In this document: positions 45,388-53,849 of the stretch, in pieces
Layout: each line of letters opens with the position of its first letter
Position numbering within the stretch: the stretch's first letter is position 1
Assembly (NCBI RefSeq): GCF_000755145.1
Contig: NZ_CP009228.1
Coordinates: 2,217,694 to 2,281,693 of the forward strand
Direction of reading: 5' to 3'
Source: Treponema putidum
GTDB lineage: Bacteria; Spirochaetota; Spirochaetia; Treponematales; Treponemataceae
DNA length: 64,000 bases
Program-made: the position numbers and the translations under genes
The notes under the pieces: model-generated
Databases searched by the model: none
What the model was told of the DNA's origin: nothing
The model's input: only the letters and a program-made list of their open reading frames with translations

Positions 45388-47005
45388 AGGGTAACTCACA
45401 AACCTCCCATGTATCGGCGGTATCCTCATCAATATCGTCGGCAAAAACCGCACCTATTAGGACTATCTTTTTTCCGCTCGTCTTGTATGGTTCTGCATAG
45501 CCTTTTTCTTTTATCTGTTGGACAGCTTCTTTAGGTGTGCCGGAACCCATCAGCTTAAACTCGAAGATGTAGATTGTATAATCTGTGTGAACCACGCAAT
45601 CGGCTCTGCCTTTTGAGCTTACTACTTCGGTTTGAACAAACTGTCCCATCAGGCTAAAGATTATGTAAAAGGCTATCTGATAATCCCTTTCCCTCATCTT
45701 TATATTTTCCTTTGAGGCAAGGCTGTAAGGAAGGCCTGCACAGGCCGTGTACATTCTTTTCATAAAAGAATCCAGCTTCTTATCCCGCAAATCTCTTATA
45801 AAATTCCCTATAAATAAGCCGCTTGCATCTTTTGCGATTGAAGTATAGGCCGGCACAAGATTATCTAAAAAACCGTACTTTACCTCGTCATTCGGGAAAC
45901 CTAATTTGTAAAGCTGAAATTCCTTGTCATAATCTTTTATAGTTAAATAACCTGATTGAAAAAGAATGGGAACAGGGTTATTCATATCGGGGCGGTAATC
46001 CTGTAAGGAGTTTTCGCTCATTTCGGCATTTTCTAAAATATCGCGGATACATATTCCTTTTTGATGTTGTAAGGTTCTGACCAAAAAGGTAGGTGTTCCT
46101 GTTGCAAACCAAAAGCTGCGGAATACCTTTCCTGCGAAGACATTTAAAAGACTGAACGGGTTATACACATTTATAGAGCTTTCAGAAAAATGATAGCCGT
46201 CATATTTTTGTTTTAGTTTTTTGAGGGTTGCGGTTTCAGAAAGCCTCTGCTCCTTGCCAAGTTCAATTATTTCAGGCCTAAAAACTTTTTCCATTTCTTT
46301 TTGAGTAATACCGCAGACCGCATCGTATTCTGGCAGCATACTTATGTCCCGCAAATTGTTTAAATCGCTGAAGATGCTGACCTTGCTAAATTTAGTAACA
46401 CCCGTTAAAAAGGCAAAGCGGATATACTCATCACAAGCTTTGATAACTCCGTAAAAGCCCTTTAAGATACGGCGGTATTCTTCGTTTAAAGGCTCATTTA
46501 TAATCATAGTTTCAAGGAGGGGCTTATCGTATTCATCGACAAGGATAACAACCTGCTTGCCTGTTGTTTCGTAAATTTTTTTTATTAGGTTTTTAAAGCG
46601 GTCAGGGATATCAAGACCGGTGCTTTTGTAGATTTCTTCATATTCGTTAAAAAATGAAAGAAAACGGTTTAAAAGACCATCACTTGTATCATAAATTCCC
46701 CCATTAAAATCCAAATGGAGAACGGGATATTTAATCCAAGCTTCGCGGCCCTCAAGTTCTGCCTGTTTTTGCTCGGCATCTTCGATATAGAGCCCTTTAA
46801 AAAGCTCTTTTTTACCTAAAAAATAAGCCTTTAAGGTAGAAAGAAAAAGACTCTTTCCAAAGCGGCGCGGACGGCTTAAAAAAAACACTTTATTTTCTGC
46901 AGCCAATTTACTTACATATTCGGTTTTATCTACATAAATAAAATTCTTTACTCTTAAGTCTTCAAAACTTTGAACGCCTATAGGCAACTTACGGATATCT
47001 GACAT
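45386..47005 (-). CDS. AAA-ATPase-like / PD-(D/E)XK nuclease-like protein (DUF1703 family)
   Basis: The 539-residue protein begins RKLPIGVQSFEDLRVKNFIYVDKT, and its P-loop SRPRRFGKSLFLSTL lies near residue 45. Walker B-like VVILVDEYDKPL lies near 168. The C-terminal part has the PD-(D/E)XK-type pattern ending IYIFEFKLMGSGTPKEAVQQI. This family occurs as many paralogs in some gut and oral anaerobes, including, from memory, T. denticola. It is flanked by 32-bp direct repeats. Function is unproven; mobile-element or defence roles are possible. Confidence 0.85.
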   Translation of the reverse strand: MSDIRKLPIGVQSFEDLRVKNFIYVDKTEYVSKLAAENKVFFLSRPRRFGKSLFLSTLKAYFLGKKELFKGLYIEDAEQKQAELEGREAWIKYPVLHLDFNGGIYDTSDGLLNRFLSFFNEYEEIYKSTGLDIPDRFKNLIKKIYETTGKQVVILVDEYDKPLLETMIINEPLNEEYRRILKGFYGVIKACDEYIRFAFLTGVTKFSKVSIFSDLNNLRDISMLPEYDAVCGITQKEMEKVFRPEIIELGKEQRLSETATLKKLKQKYDGYHFSESSINVYNPFSLLNVFAGKVFRSFWFATGTPTFLVRTLQHQKGICIRDILENAEMSENSLQDYRPDMNNPVPILFQSGYLTIKDYDKEFQLYKLGFPNDEVKYGFLDNLVPAYTSIAKDASGLFIGNFIRDLRDKKLDSFMKRMYTACAGLPYSLASKENIKMRERDYQIAFYIIFSLMGQFVQTEVVSSKGRADCVVHTDYTIYIFEFKLMGSGTPKEAVQQIKEKGYAEPYKTSGKKIVLIGAVFADDIDEDTADTWEVCELP

Positions 47006-47037
47006 CTTCTACCTCCTGGAATTGATTCATTATAGCT

Positions 47038-47069
47038 TATTTTTTATGGGGCTTCAAGTATGGGGATTT
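47038..47069 (+). repeat. 32-bp direct repeat, right copy
   Basis: Same 32-bp sequence as 45356-45387 with one change (A to G), 33 bases upstream of the AAA gene start. Nothing else lies between the repeat and that gene. Confidence 0.9.
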
Positions 47070-47107
47070 TATATTAACATGTTAGCCGCAATCGTTTTTC
47101 TTCGATC

Positions 47108-47136
47108 TTGAAAAAAAAAGATTAATATGCTAAAAT
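47108..47136 (+). promoter_or_regulatory. Predicted promoter of the 47-kb hypothetical gene
   Basis: TTGAAA and TAAAAT are separated by 17 bases. An upstream ATG at 47127 lies between the two boxes and cannot be the start; +1 would be near 47143, two bases before the ATG at 47145. Confidence 0.6.
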
Positions 47137-47144
47137 ATGGAGTT

Positions 47145-48613
47145 ATGTTTGACCGGCTAGAAACTTTATTACCTGAAATTAACCTATTTTTGCAAAATGG
47201 CGGGGAAGCTTTTACTTTGCAAGAACTTAAAAATTCTATCGGTCTAAAAAAAGTAGATGATGAACTTTTAGGCACTTTTTTGATTTCCACTTCGCTGGCC
47301 TATTTTTTTCCTGATCCTGATTTTGAAAGCGGTATATGGATTAGTAGACATGGATTTTTTACCGGCAAGGAATTTCCCATTCAAATTTCAAATACTGAAA
47401 GCAAAATGAAAATTTTTATTCCCGGTTCACGGTTTTTACCTTTTTTACCGGCAAATAAGTTTGCTCATGAGGTAAAACTTTTTTATGAAGGAAAAGAAAT
47501 TCCAAAAAAAAGGTGTATTTGAGTTTTGAAAGGATTTCTTCGTTTTATTTTTTATACGCTGAAAATGATATTTCCAATGTCTTATGTGAAGATTATAAAA
47601 AAAATATAGATATATTTTCCCGTATGAACAATAACTTTAATTCTGAATCCAGTTTTGCCATAAGTGCTTGGGATTTTTCGGCGGTCTTTGATGAGTTTAG
47701 TTTTGATTATCCTATGCGTTTTTTTGTACGTATCAAGGATTGGTCCAATGCAGAGTTTGAAATTTTAAAAAAGAAATCTGAAATTAAAGAAGATGATATT
47801 TTAGACTGGTTTAAACTATTTGAAACGGCTGTCCGTGCTTCCTTAAAAATTCTTCCTATGGATTCCGGTACTCAAGAAATTATGTCCTTTGCCTACTTTT
47901 TAGGTGATGATGTTCTTTTTAATAAAAATGCGGCTCCAATGGAGTTGTTTTTTGAAAAGAAAGATGTTTTCGGCATTGTGCCTTATGGAATTGAAGAAAA
48001 GTTTTATGTCTTGGATGAACCTATAAAAAATCCTGAAATTTGGTTTGATTATCCTCTTGCTGAAAATGAAACGGATAATTTTTTTGCATCAATAAACAGG
48101 CCTGTGACGGCAGCTGTTATAAAGTGTTTTACTTTAGATTTTCTATCTTCACATTATATGGAACGTTTTGATGATGAGACAAAGCTTCGTTTTATGGATG
48201 AAACTTTGTCTTTATTCATTCCAAAATTTATGCCTGATTATAAAAGTATATCTTCAATGTGCAAAAAATATTTGGAAGCCTATTACGATACTGAAGTTAA
48301 ATACTATAATCCTTTTAAAGACGTCGGTTCAACAGACTTGTGTTCGGATTTGGTGGGCTTTTATAAAAATCTCATCATATTTTTTAACGAGATTGCAGAG
48401 CGTAGATTGAAAACTTCCGACTTTGACGGACAGTCCCCGTTGATGATCTACCAAATTTTTGAAAAAATATTTCAATGGAGTGAATTAGTCTCTTCTATGT
48501 CTTCGGAAGATTCTAAGTTTATGGAGGTCATATCTATGTCTCTTGATAATTTATCCTATGTATATACTGATGTGAAGGTCGAAATCAGAAATAAGATGAC
48601 GGCTCTCACTTAA
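47145..48613 (+). pseudogene. Hypothetical protein split by a -1 frameshift at an A8 run (possibly recoded)
   Basis: The first frame encodes about 124 residues (MFDRLETLLPEINLFL onward) and stops at 47520. The second frame, open from before 47513, encodes 366 residues. Both join exactly by a -1 slip on A-AAA-AAA at 47504-47510, reading EIPKKK then VYLSFERIS, about 489 residues in total. The second frame alone would need a GTG start without a ribosome-binding site. The protein looks soluble, with alternating Phe/Tyr/Asp-rich strands and helices; I recognise no family. It is nearly leaderless by its promoter. Confidence 0.6.
47504..47511 (+). promoter_or_regulatory. Candidate -1 slippage site, 47-kb hypothetical gene
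   Basis: Eight A residues; upstream-frame codons read CCA AAA AAA AGG, giving an in-register A-AAA-AAA heptamer. A -1 slip continues AAG GTG TAT TTG. Confidence 0.5.
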
Positions 48614-48676
48614 AAATAATTGTGATTTCTAAAAACGCAAGATTTTAGAAATCTTTTAATAACCTTGGAGGTTTTT

Positions 48677-50704
48677 ATGAAAAACGAGCTTGAAGCTATT
48701 GCTCTTTCAATCAGAAGTCTTTCGATGGACGCAATCGAAAAAGCCAATTCAGGGCATCCTGGACTCCCTTTGGGTGCTGCCGAATTGGGAGCTGCCTTGT
48801 ATGCTAAAATTTTAAAGCACAATCCTAAAAATCCCGATTGGAAAGACAGAGACCGTTTTGTGCTTTCTGCAGGTCATGGTTCGATGCTTTTGTATTCTGC
48901 CTTACATATTTCAGGCTACGATGTTTCAATCGACGATATAAAAAGTTTTAGGCAGCTCGGCTCCAAATGCCCGGGACATCCGGAATATGGGTATACTCCC
49001 GGAGTGGAAACTACCACAGGCCCCTTGGGACAGGGTATTTCTACAGCCGTAGGCATGGCTATTGCCGAAAAAATGCTTGCTTCCCGCTTTAACACAGCCG
49101 AGCATAAAATAGTCGACCACTACACTTACGCCCTTGTAGGGGAGGGCTGTTTAATGGAAGGCGTTTCATCCGAAAGCTCCAGTTTGGCAGGCCATCTAAA
49201 ATTAGGAAAACTCATCGTTTATTATGATGAAAATAGGATTACGATTGACGGGTCTGCAGACTTAACTTTTACAGAAAACATTGAAGAAAGGTACAAGGCC
49301 TACGGCTGGCAGGTATTGCGCTGCTCGATGTACTCCTTTGAAGATATAGAGTACCTGACTCTTGTGGCAAAAAAAGATGAAAGGCCGACCCTTATAATAT
49401 TAAAGTCCGTTATAGGGCAGGGAGCTCCGACGGTTGCAGGCAAAAACAAGGCACACGGCGCACCCTTAGGAAAAGACGGCATTGCCGAAGCTAAAAAAAA
49501 TCTCTGCCTTGAAGGGAAGGGCGATTTTTATGTTGCAGAAGAAGCCTATGCTTTCTTTAAAAAGAGAAATGAAGAACTCGCTCTTGCCGAAGCCGAATGG
49601 AATAAAACCTTTGAGGCCTGGTCAAAGGCCAACCCCGAAAAAAGAAAAGAATGGGATGCCTCATTCTGCGAGGGCGGCGTATCCGAAGAAATTGTAAAAT
49701 CGGTAAAGCTCCCCGAATTCAAAAAAGATGAGGCTATTGCAACCCGTGCCGCCTCAAAAAAAGCCTTAAACGAGTTTGCGAAGGCTCTTCCCAATCTTGT
49801 AGGAGGTTCTGCCGACTTGGAAGGCCCCAATGCAGTAGGCTTGGAAGGAATTTCAGCCTTTTCTCATAATAATCCTTCGGGAAGATACATTTATTTCGGT
49901 ATAAGAGAATTCGCAATGGGGACTATCACAAACGGGATTCAGCTTCACGGAGGTTTTAGGGCATTTTGTGCCACCTTTTTAGTCTTTGCCGATTATTTAC
50001 GCCCTGCTCTCCGCCTTGCAGCCTTGATGAAGATTCCTTCAATTTATGTTTTTACCCATGATTCAATCTTTGTAGGAGAGGACGGCCCCACTCATCAGCC
50101 CATAGAACTTTTAGCCTCATTGCGGGCTATTCCCAATGTGCTTGTTTTACGCCCCGCCGACGGCGAAGAAGCAGGGGAAGCATGGAGACAGGCTCTTTTA
50201 CACAAGGACGGTCCCGTCTGCTTAATCTTGAGCCGCCAAAATTTGCCCATCTTGGAAAAGTCAGACCTTTTTTGGAGGGAATCGATTAAAAACGGTGCCT
50301 ATATTGTAAAAGACGTAGAGGCTTCGGCCTCCGGCTGTACGGTAGGCAAGCCGGACAGGACTCCTGACGTAACGGTCTTGGCTACGGGTTCTGAGGTAAG
50401 TATGGCAGTAAAGGCTGCAAGTCTTGTAAAAGATAAAAAAGTCAGAGTTGTTTCCGTTATATCGAAAGAAAGATTTGAAACTTCTCCTAAGGATTTTAAA
50501 CATTCGGTTTTAGGCGGATGTAAAAAGCATATTCGTGTTATTACGGCCGAAGCGGGAATCTCCCAAGGCTGGGAAGGCTGGACGGGCTGCAAGTGCGATA
50601 ATTTTTCGATTGATAGATTCGGCACATCGGCCCCCGGCGGTAAAGTTGCAGAATACCTAGGCTTTACAGCAGAAAACTTGGCAAAGCTGATTGAAAAGGG
50701 CTAA
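48677..50704 (+). CDS. tkt: Transketolase
   Basis: The 675-residue thiamine-diphosphate enzyme has [14 protein letters not shown] near the N-terminus, the active-site [39 protein letters not shown] with DENRITIDG for ThDP/metal binding, and a C-terminal pyrimidine-domain [15 protein letters not shown]. It transfers two-carbon units in the pentose phosphate pathway. The ATG preceded by GGAGG is used. A terminator follows at 50731. Confidence 0.96.
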   Translation: MKNELEAIALSIRSLSMDAIEKANSGHPGLPLGAAELGAALYAKILKHNPKNPDWKDRDRFVLSAGHGSMLLYSALHISGYDVSIDDIKSFRQLGSKCPGHPEYGYTPGVETTTGPLGQGISTAVGMAIAEKMLASRFNTAEHKIVDHYTYALVGEGCLMEGVSSESSSLAGHLKLGKLIVYYDENRITIDGSADLTFTENIEERYKAYGWQVLRCSMYSFEDIEYLTLVAKKDERPTLIILKSVIGQGAPTVAGKNKAHGAPLGKDGIAEAKKNLCLEGKGDFYVAEEAYAFFKKRNEELALAEAEWNKTFEAWSKANPEKRKEWDASFCEGGVSEEIVKSVKLPEFKKDEAIATRAASKKALNEFAKALPNLVGGSADLEGPNAVGLEGISAFSHNNPSGRYIYFGIREFAMGTITNGIQLHGGFRAFCATFLVFADYLRPALRLAALMKIPSIYVFTHDSIFVGEDGPTHQPIELLASLRAIPNVLVLRPADGEEAGEAWRQALLHKDGPVCLILSRQNLPILEKSDLFWRESIKNGAYIVKDVEASASGCTVGKPDRTPDVTVLATGSEVSMAVKAASLVKDKKVRVVSVISKERFETSPKDFKHSVLGGCKKHIRVITAEAGISQGWEGWTGCKCDNFSIDRFGTSAPGGKVAEYLGFTAENLAKLIEKG

Positions 50705-50730
50705 AGGAAGCCTTAGCATCTGCACGCTAT

Positions 50731-50751
50731 CGGTTCCTAACCGGCTTTTTT
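50731..50751 (+). terminator. Terminator of tkt
   Basis: CGGTT-cct-AACCG stem followed by GC and six T residues. Confidence 0.7.
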
Positions 50752-50757
50752 GATTTT

Positions 50758-50776
50758 AAAAGCCGGCAAAGCCGGC
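50758..50776 (-). terminator. Terminator of galE
   Basis: On the minus strand GCCGGC-TTT-GCCGGC followed by TTTTAAAA, about 9 bases after the galE stop. Confidence 0.6.
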
Positions 50777-50784
50777 TTTGCTTA

Positions 50785-51804
50785 TTACACAAAGCCTTCG
50801 GGGTGTTTTTTATACCATGCCCAGCCGTCTTTGCACATTTCTTCAAGGTTGTATTTTGCCTTCCAGTTAAGCTCTTTATTGGCCTTGTCCGGATTTGCGC
50901 AGGATCGCGGAACATCTCCTGCACGGCGGGCAGCCGTTTTTACCGGAATATCAATACCGGAAGCCTTTTTAAAAGCATTTACTATATCTAAAACCGAATA
51001 ACCGATTCCTGTTCCGAGGTTATAGACATCGAAGCCCTTAAAGCCGGACGCTATTTTCTCTAAGGCGGCAGTATGTCCCGATGCAAGATCCAAAATATGG
51101 ATATAGTCGCGGATACAGGTTCCGTCAGGGGTGTCATAATCGTTTCCGAATAGGTTTAGATGAGGCAGCTTTCCTAAAGCTACTTGAGCGATATAGGGAA
51201 AAAGGTTGTTGGGAATACCGGAAGGCAGTTCTCCTATATCGGCACTTTTATGGGCGCCTATGGGATTAAAATACCGCAGTGCAATAATGCTTAAATCTTT
51301 ATCTGAAAAGGCAGTATCTTTTAAAATTTCTTCGGATATAAGTTTGGTTCTTCCGTAAGGATTTGCAGCAGAAATAGGAGAATTTTCAGATATGGGTACA
51401 ACTTTTGCATCACCGTATACTGTAGCCGAAGAGCTGAATATAAAATTTTTCACATTGTACTCTTTCATGGCTAATAAAAGATTAACAAGCCCTGAAATAT
51501 TGTTTTCATAGTATTTTAAGGGCTTTTCTACAGATTCTCCTACAGCCTTATAAGCGGCCAGATGAATTACCGCATCGACAGAGGTATCCTTAAAAAAGTT
51601 AAAGAGCTTTTCCTTGTCCTTTATATCTATTTGTACAAGTTCCAGCTTTTTAGAGCATATTTTTTCCAATACGGGAATTATTTTAGGTGAAGAATTAGAA
51701 AAATTATCCAAAATAATAGGCTCATAGCCTTTTTCGCATAAATCTGCAACGATGTGGGAACCTATAAATCCGGCTCCTCCTGTAACCAATACTCTTTTAA
51801 TCAA
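50785..51804 (-). CDS. galE: UDP-glucose 4-epimerase
   Basis: The 339-residue SDR enzyme begins RVLVTGGAGFIGSHIV (NAD-binding Rossmann motif), has the catalytic SSATVYG serine and YGRTKL (YxxxK) near residue 150. It interconverts UDP-glucose and UDP-galactose. I chose the TTG at 51804, preceded by GAGGTT at good spacing; a longer ATG reading adds residues unlike the family. It is not linked to other sugar-nucleotide genes here. Confidence 0.93.
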   Translation of the reverse strand: MIKRVLVTGGAGFIGSHIVADLCEKGYEPIILDNFSNSSPKIIPVLEKICSKKLELVQIDIKDKEKLFNFFKDTSVDAVIHLAAYKAVGESVEKPLKYYENNISGLVNLLLAMKEYNVKNFIFSSSATVYGDAKVVPISENSPISAANPYGRTKLISEEILKDTAFSDKDLSIIALRYFNPIGAHKSADIGELPSGIPNNLFPYIAQVALGKLPHLNLFGNDYDTPDGTCIRDYIHILDLASGHTAALEKIASGFKGFDVYNLGTGIGYSVLDIVNAFKKASGIDIPVKTAARRAGDVPRSCANPDKANKELNWKAKYNLEEMCKDGWAWYKKHPEGFV

Positions 51805-51847
51805 AATTAACCTCAACAAATTAAACTTACACACTCAAACAAAAATA

Positions 51848-52055
51848 AGGCCTTCTAAAAATTTTCTTATAAATTCATCAACCGCAGACTTTATTAAAAG
51901 TCGAGGATCGATGAATTTCCGCCGTTTCGAGAAAACGAGAAACGGCATGTTATAAGCGATGTTTCGGCAACTCATAGGCAAGAGCCGAAACTCGCCGTGT
52001 TTTTAAGCGGTACCATTTGTGCCGCTTAAAATAAACCTTTACTTTTAGAAGGCCT
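51848..52055. mobile_element. MITE-like element with 13-bp terminal inverted repeats and three internal hairpins
   Basis: Perfect inverted repeats AGGCCTTCTAAAA (51848-51860) and TTTTAGAAGGCCT (52043-52055) bound 208 bases. Inside are three hairpins: GCCGTTTC/GAAACGGC, GTTTCGGC/GCCGAAAC and TTTTAAGCGG/CCGCTTAAAA. No coding frame is plausible and no clear target-site duplication is visible. It fills the space between galE and the superoxide reductase gene. Confidence 0.6.
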
Positions 52056-52070
52056 GCCAAAAACTAAACC

Positions 52071-52456
52071 TTATTTACCTGACCAAACGCCGTGAAGATT
52101 ACAGAATTCGTAAGCTTCAATAACTTTATCATCCGAAGTTAAGGAAAATTCAACCTCAGGAGCACCTGTAACAGGCAGCTCTTTAAATTGAATACCTTTT
52201 TGCGTTTTAAGGCATACCCAAGCTATATGATGCTCTTCAGTCATAGGATGGGCAACAGAACCGACTTTTACTTTTACAGTGTTTCCGTTTACTTCAATTA
52301 CAGGAACGTGTTTTTCTTTAGCAGCATCAACACTTCCGATTTTAACGGGTGAAAGTTCTTCTCCGCAGCATGAAACCTTGGAATCAGGGCAGCAATTAAT
52401 CCCGATAATAGTTCCTTTTTTTCTTTACATAAAAAAAAGCTTATTTCTTTGTTCAT
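52071..52456 (-). pseudogene. Superoxide reductase (desulfoferrodoxin/neelaredoxin type), -1 frameshift at an A7 run (possibly recoded)
   Basis: From the ATG the first frame reads MNKEISFFLCKEKK, then goes out of frame and would stop after about 52 residues. A -1 slip on the heptamer A-AAA-AAG (codons 12-14, bases 52415-52421) restores a 128-residue protein close to T. pallidum neelaredoxin as I recall it. It contains the Fe-site ligands in KEKHVP, GSVAHPMT and EFCNLHGVW. It reduces superoxide to peroxide. The N-terminal part has CK..CC..CC cysteines. The heptamer is the same as the E. coli dnaX site. Assembly error or true mutation cannot be excluded. Confidence 0.8.
52415..52421 (-). promoter_or_regulatory. 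Candidate programmed -1 frameshift heptamer in the superoxide reductase gene
   Basis: A-AAA-AAG in register (GAA AAA AAG on the minus strand). About 9 bases downstream ATCGGG can pair with CCCTGAT (one bulged T) around an 11-base loop, a weak potential stimulatory stem. Confidence 0.5.
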
Positions 52457-52529
52457 TAGTTATACTCCTTAAAATTTTTGAATTTACAGAATAAAATCCG
52501 CAACACATATAGTATAACAAAAAAAGGAC

Positions 52530-52558
52530 TTGACGTAAAGTCAAAAATAATATATTAT
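52530..52558 (+). promoter_or_regulatory. Promoter of tRNA-Val
   Basis: TTGACG and TATTAT are separated by 17 bases. The -35 lies within a palindrome TTGAC-gtaaa-GTCAA. Confidence 0.65.
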
Positions 52559-52580
52559 CTGACTATCTTAATGAATTTAA

Positions 52581-52654
52581 GGGCAATTAGCTCAGTTGGT
52601 TAGAGTACAAGCATGACACGCTTGGGGTCACTGGTTCGATTCCAGTATTGCCCA
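52581..52654 (+). tRNA. tRNA-Val (anticodon GAC)
   Basis: The 74-base cloverleaf has acceptor GGGCAAT/ATTGCCC, D-arm TAGCTCAGTTGGTTAGAG, anticodon stem CAAGC/GCTTG around ATGACAC and TPsiC arm with GGTTCGATTCC. CCA is not encoded. RHS toxin remnants begin within 50 bases of its 3' end. Confidence 0.97.
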
Positions 52655-52701
52655 TTTTTGTAAGTGTATATCCGGTATAGACTTATATGTTTTTAACCTC
52701 A

Positions 52702-53312
52702 TCAGTGACCACCTCGTCAGTGCACAGTTCGTAACCGACTGGAAAGGCAAACAATATGAACACATAGAATACACACCCTACGGCGAACTCTGGACTTACA
52801 AGTCAAAAACTGCTATGCTGTTTTTGACGACGTATAATAAATTCCTTGCACAGCAGCCCGCAGGGCTGATTGAAGAAGTCGCTGCGGGATTGGATAAATT
52901 ACCGTTCCGCTTTACTGGGAAAGAATTAGATGAGGAGACGGGACTTTATTACTATGGAGCACGGTATTTGGATCCGAAGTATAGTAGGTGGCTGAGCGGG
53001 GATCCGGCATTGGGTGAGTATATACCTTCTACTGCTATATCGAATGGAGTTAACAATATGATCAATAATACCGACGTTCCTTTATTGGAAGGACTCGGTG
53101 AGAATATTAAAACAAATGGAGCTGCAGGTGCTATATCTGGATTTATACAACCTCCATTAAAATTTACAGAGAAACAAGTAAAACAAATGGTGACTGTTCC
53201 TGATGGATATTTATATAAACACTCAGTGGGGCGTGAATTAATGAAAGATTTCATAAATACTGCTAGAGATGAGATTATTGCTGGAGAAATTCAACATTTG
53301 ATGAAAGAATGA
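52702..53312 (+). pseudogene. RHS-family polymorphic toxin, C-terminal core fragment with toxin tip
   Basis: With no start codon, the frame opens abruptly at SDHLVSAQFVTDWKGK and EYTPYGELW, then carries the RHS core hallmark FTGKELDEETGLYYYGARYLDPKYSRWLSGDPALGEY in overlapping segments, and ends with about 100 residues of variable tip (NGVNNMINNTDVPLLEGLG onward). The upstream thousands of bases of an intact RHS gene are missing. A 25-codon palindromic insert interrupts the core after ELW. In RHS systems the variable tip is the toxin and the next gene encodes immunity. Confidence 0.85.
52797..52871 (+). repeat. Candidate in-frame palindromic insertion inside the RHS core
   Basis: About 75 bases encoding 25 residues between ELW and IEEVAAG, segments that I recall as adjacent in other treponemal RHS proteins. 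It contains two hairpins, GTCAAAAAC/GTTTTTGAC and CAGCCC-gca-GGGCTG, and keeps the reading frame. Confidence 0.45.
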
Positions 53313-53322
53313 TTGAAACATA

Positions 53323-53613
53323 ATGAGAAAAAAACTTGATGATATTATTTTTGAATTTCATGATAAAATAAATTCGATAGTGGTGCTTGCATATCTTATA
53401 TTTTTTGCTTTATTTTTGTATGAAAAGAATCTAATGAGATTTTTTATTGGTTGTATTATAAAGATGTTAAAAATTGATATACCGTTAAAATCAAAAGCTA
53501 CATTTGCGGTATGCTGTTTTGCTGTTTTACTTCTTATTGTTATAGAGATATTAGTTGCTATTATAGCATTGTGTAGATATTTTATTAAAAATAGGGGAAA
53601 GAATGCAATTTAA
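53323..53613 (+). CDS. Small membrane protein, candidate immunity protein
   Basis: The 96-residue protein has two strong membrane helices (about residues 17-33 and 58-84) separated by a basic loop (LKIDIPLKSKAT). It starts 10 bases after the stop of the RHS fragment. Its place directly after a polymorphic-toxin tip suggests immunity; the sequence itself gives no family. It is more A+T-rich than the housekeeping genes. Its end overlaps the next fragment by 11 bases. Confidence 0.5.
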   Translation: MRKKLDDIIFEFHDKINSIVVLAYLIFFALFLYEKNLMRFFIGCIIKMLKIDIPLKSKATFAVCCFAVLLLIVIEILVAIIALCRYFIKNRGKNAI

Positions 53614-53631
53614 AACTTCTGAAAGAAATTT

Positions 53632-53849
53632 ACTGACTAAATCGAGCGATCGGAACTACACGGTACACTACCGCTACGGCGATGACGGACAGCGTGCACT
53701 TAAATACACCGATGAAGGCCGAAGCGAAACCTTATACTTTAATAATTTCTTTACGATACACATACCCACACAAGACCAAAACAATCCGCAAGGCTTACGG
53801 GTACACAAACACATATTCGTAGGTAACAGCCGCTTCGTAACCGCTATGA
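53632..53849 (+). pseudogene. RHS core fragment (region normally upstream of the first fragment)
   Basis: LTKSSDRNYTVHYRYGDD, LKYTDEGRSETLYFNNF and HKHIFVGNSRFVTAM are RHS core segments that in intact treponemal RHS proteins precede the YHSDHLGSAQ part. Here they lie after it, so the order is shuffled. The frame breaks at the shared sequence AACCGCTATGA (53839-53849), where a different RHS tail continues in another frame. Confidence 0.75.

Noticed and set aside
45386-47005. AAA/PD-(D/E)XK gene as a transposase
   Set aside because: No DDE or HUH motif; the flanks are direct, not inverted, repeats and no target-site duplication is seen.
47127-47144. ATG at 47127 as start of the hypothetical gene
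   Set aside because: It lies between the -35 and -10 boxes of a good promoter.
52279-52494. Plus-strand open frame of 71 codons
   Set aside because: It is the antisense shadow of the superoxide reductase gene, which has clear family motifs on the minus strand.
52581-52654. tRNA-Val as an integrative-element attachment site
   Set aside because: No integrase and no duplicate of the tRNA 3' end found by eye in the following 3 kb; adjacency to RHS remnants alone is not enough.
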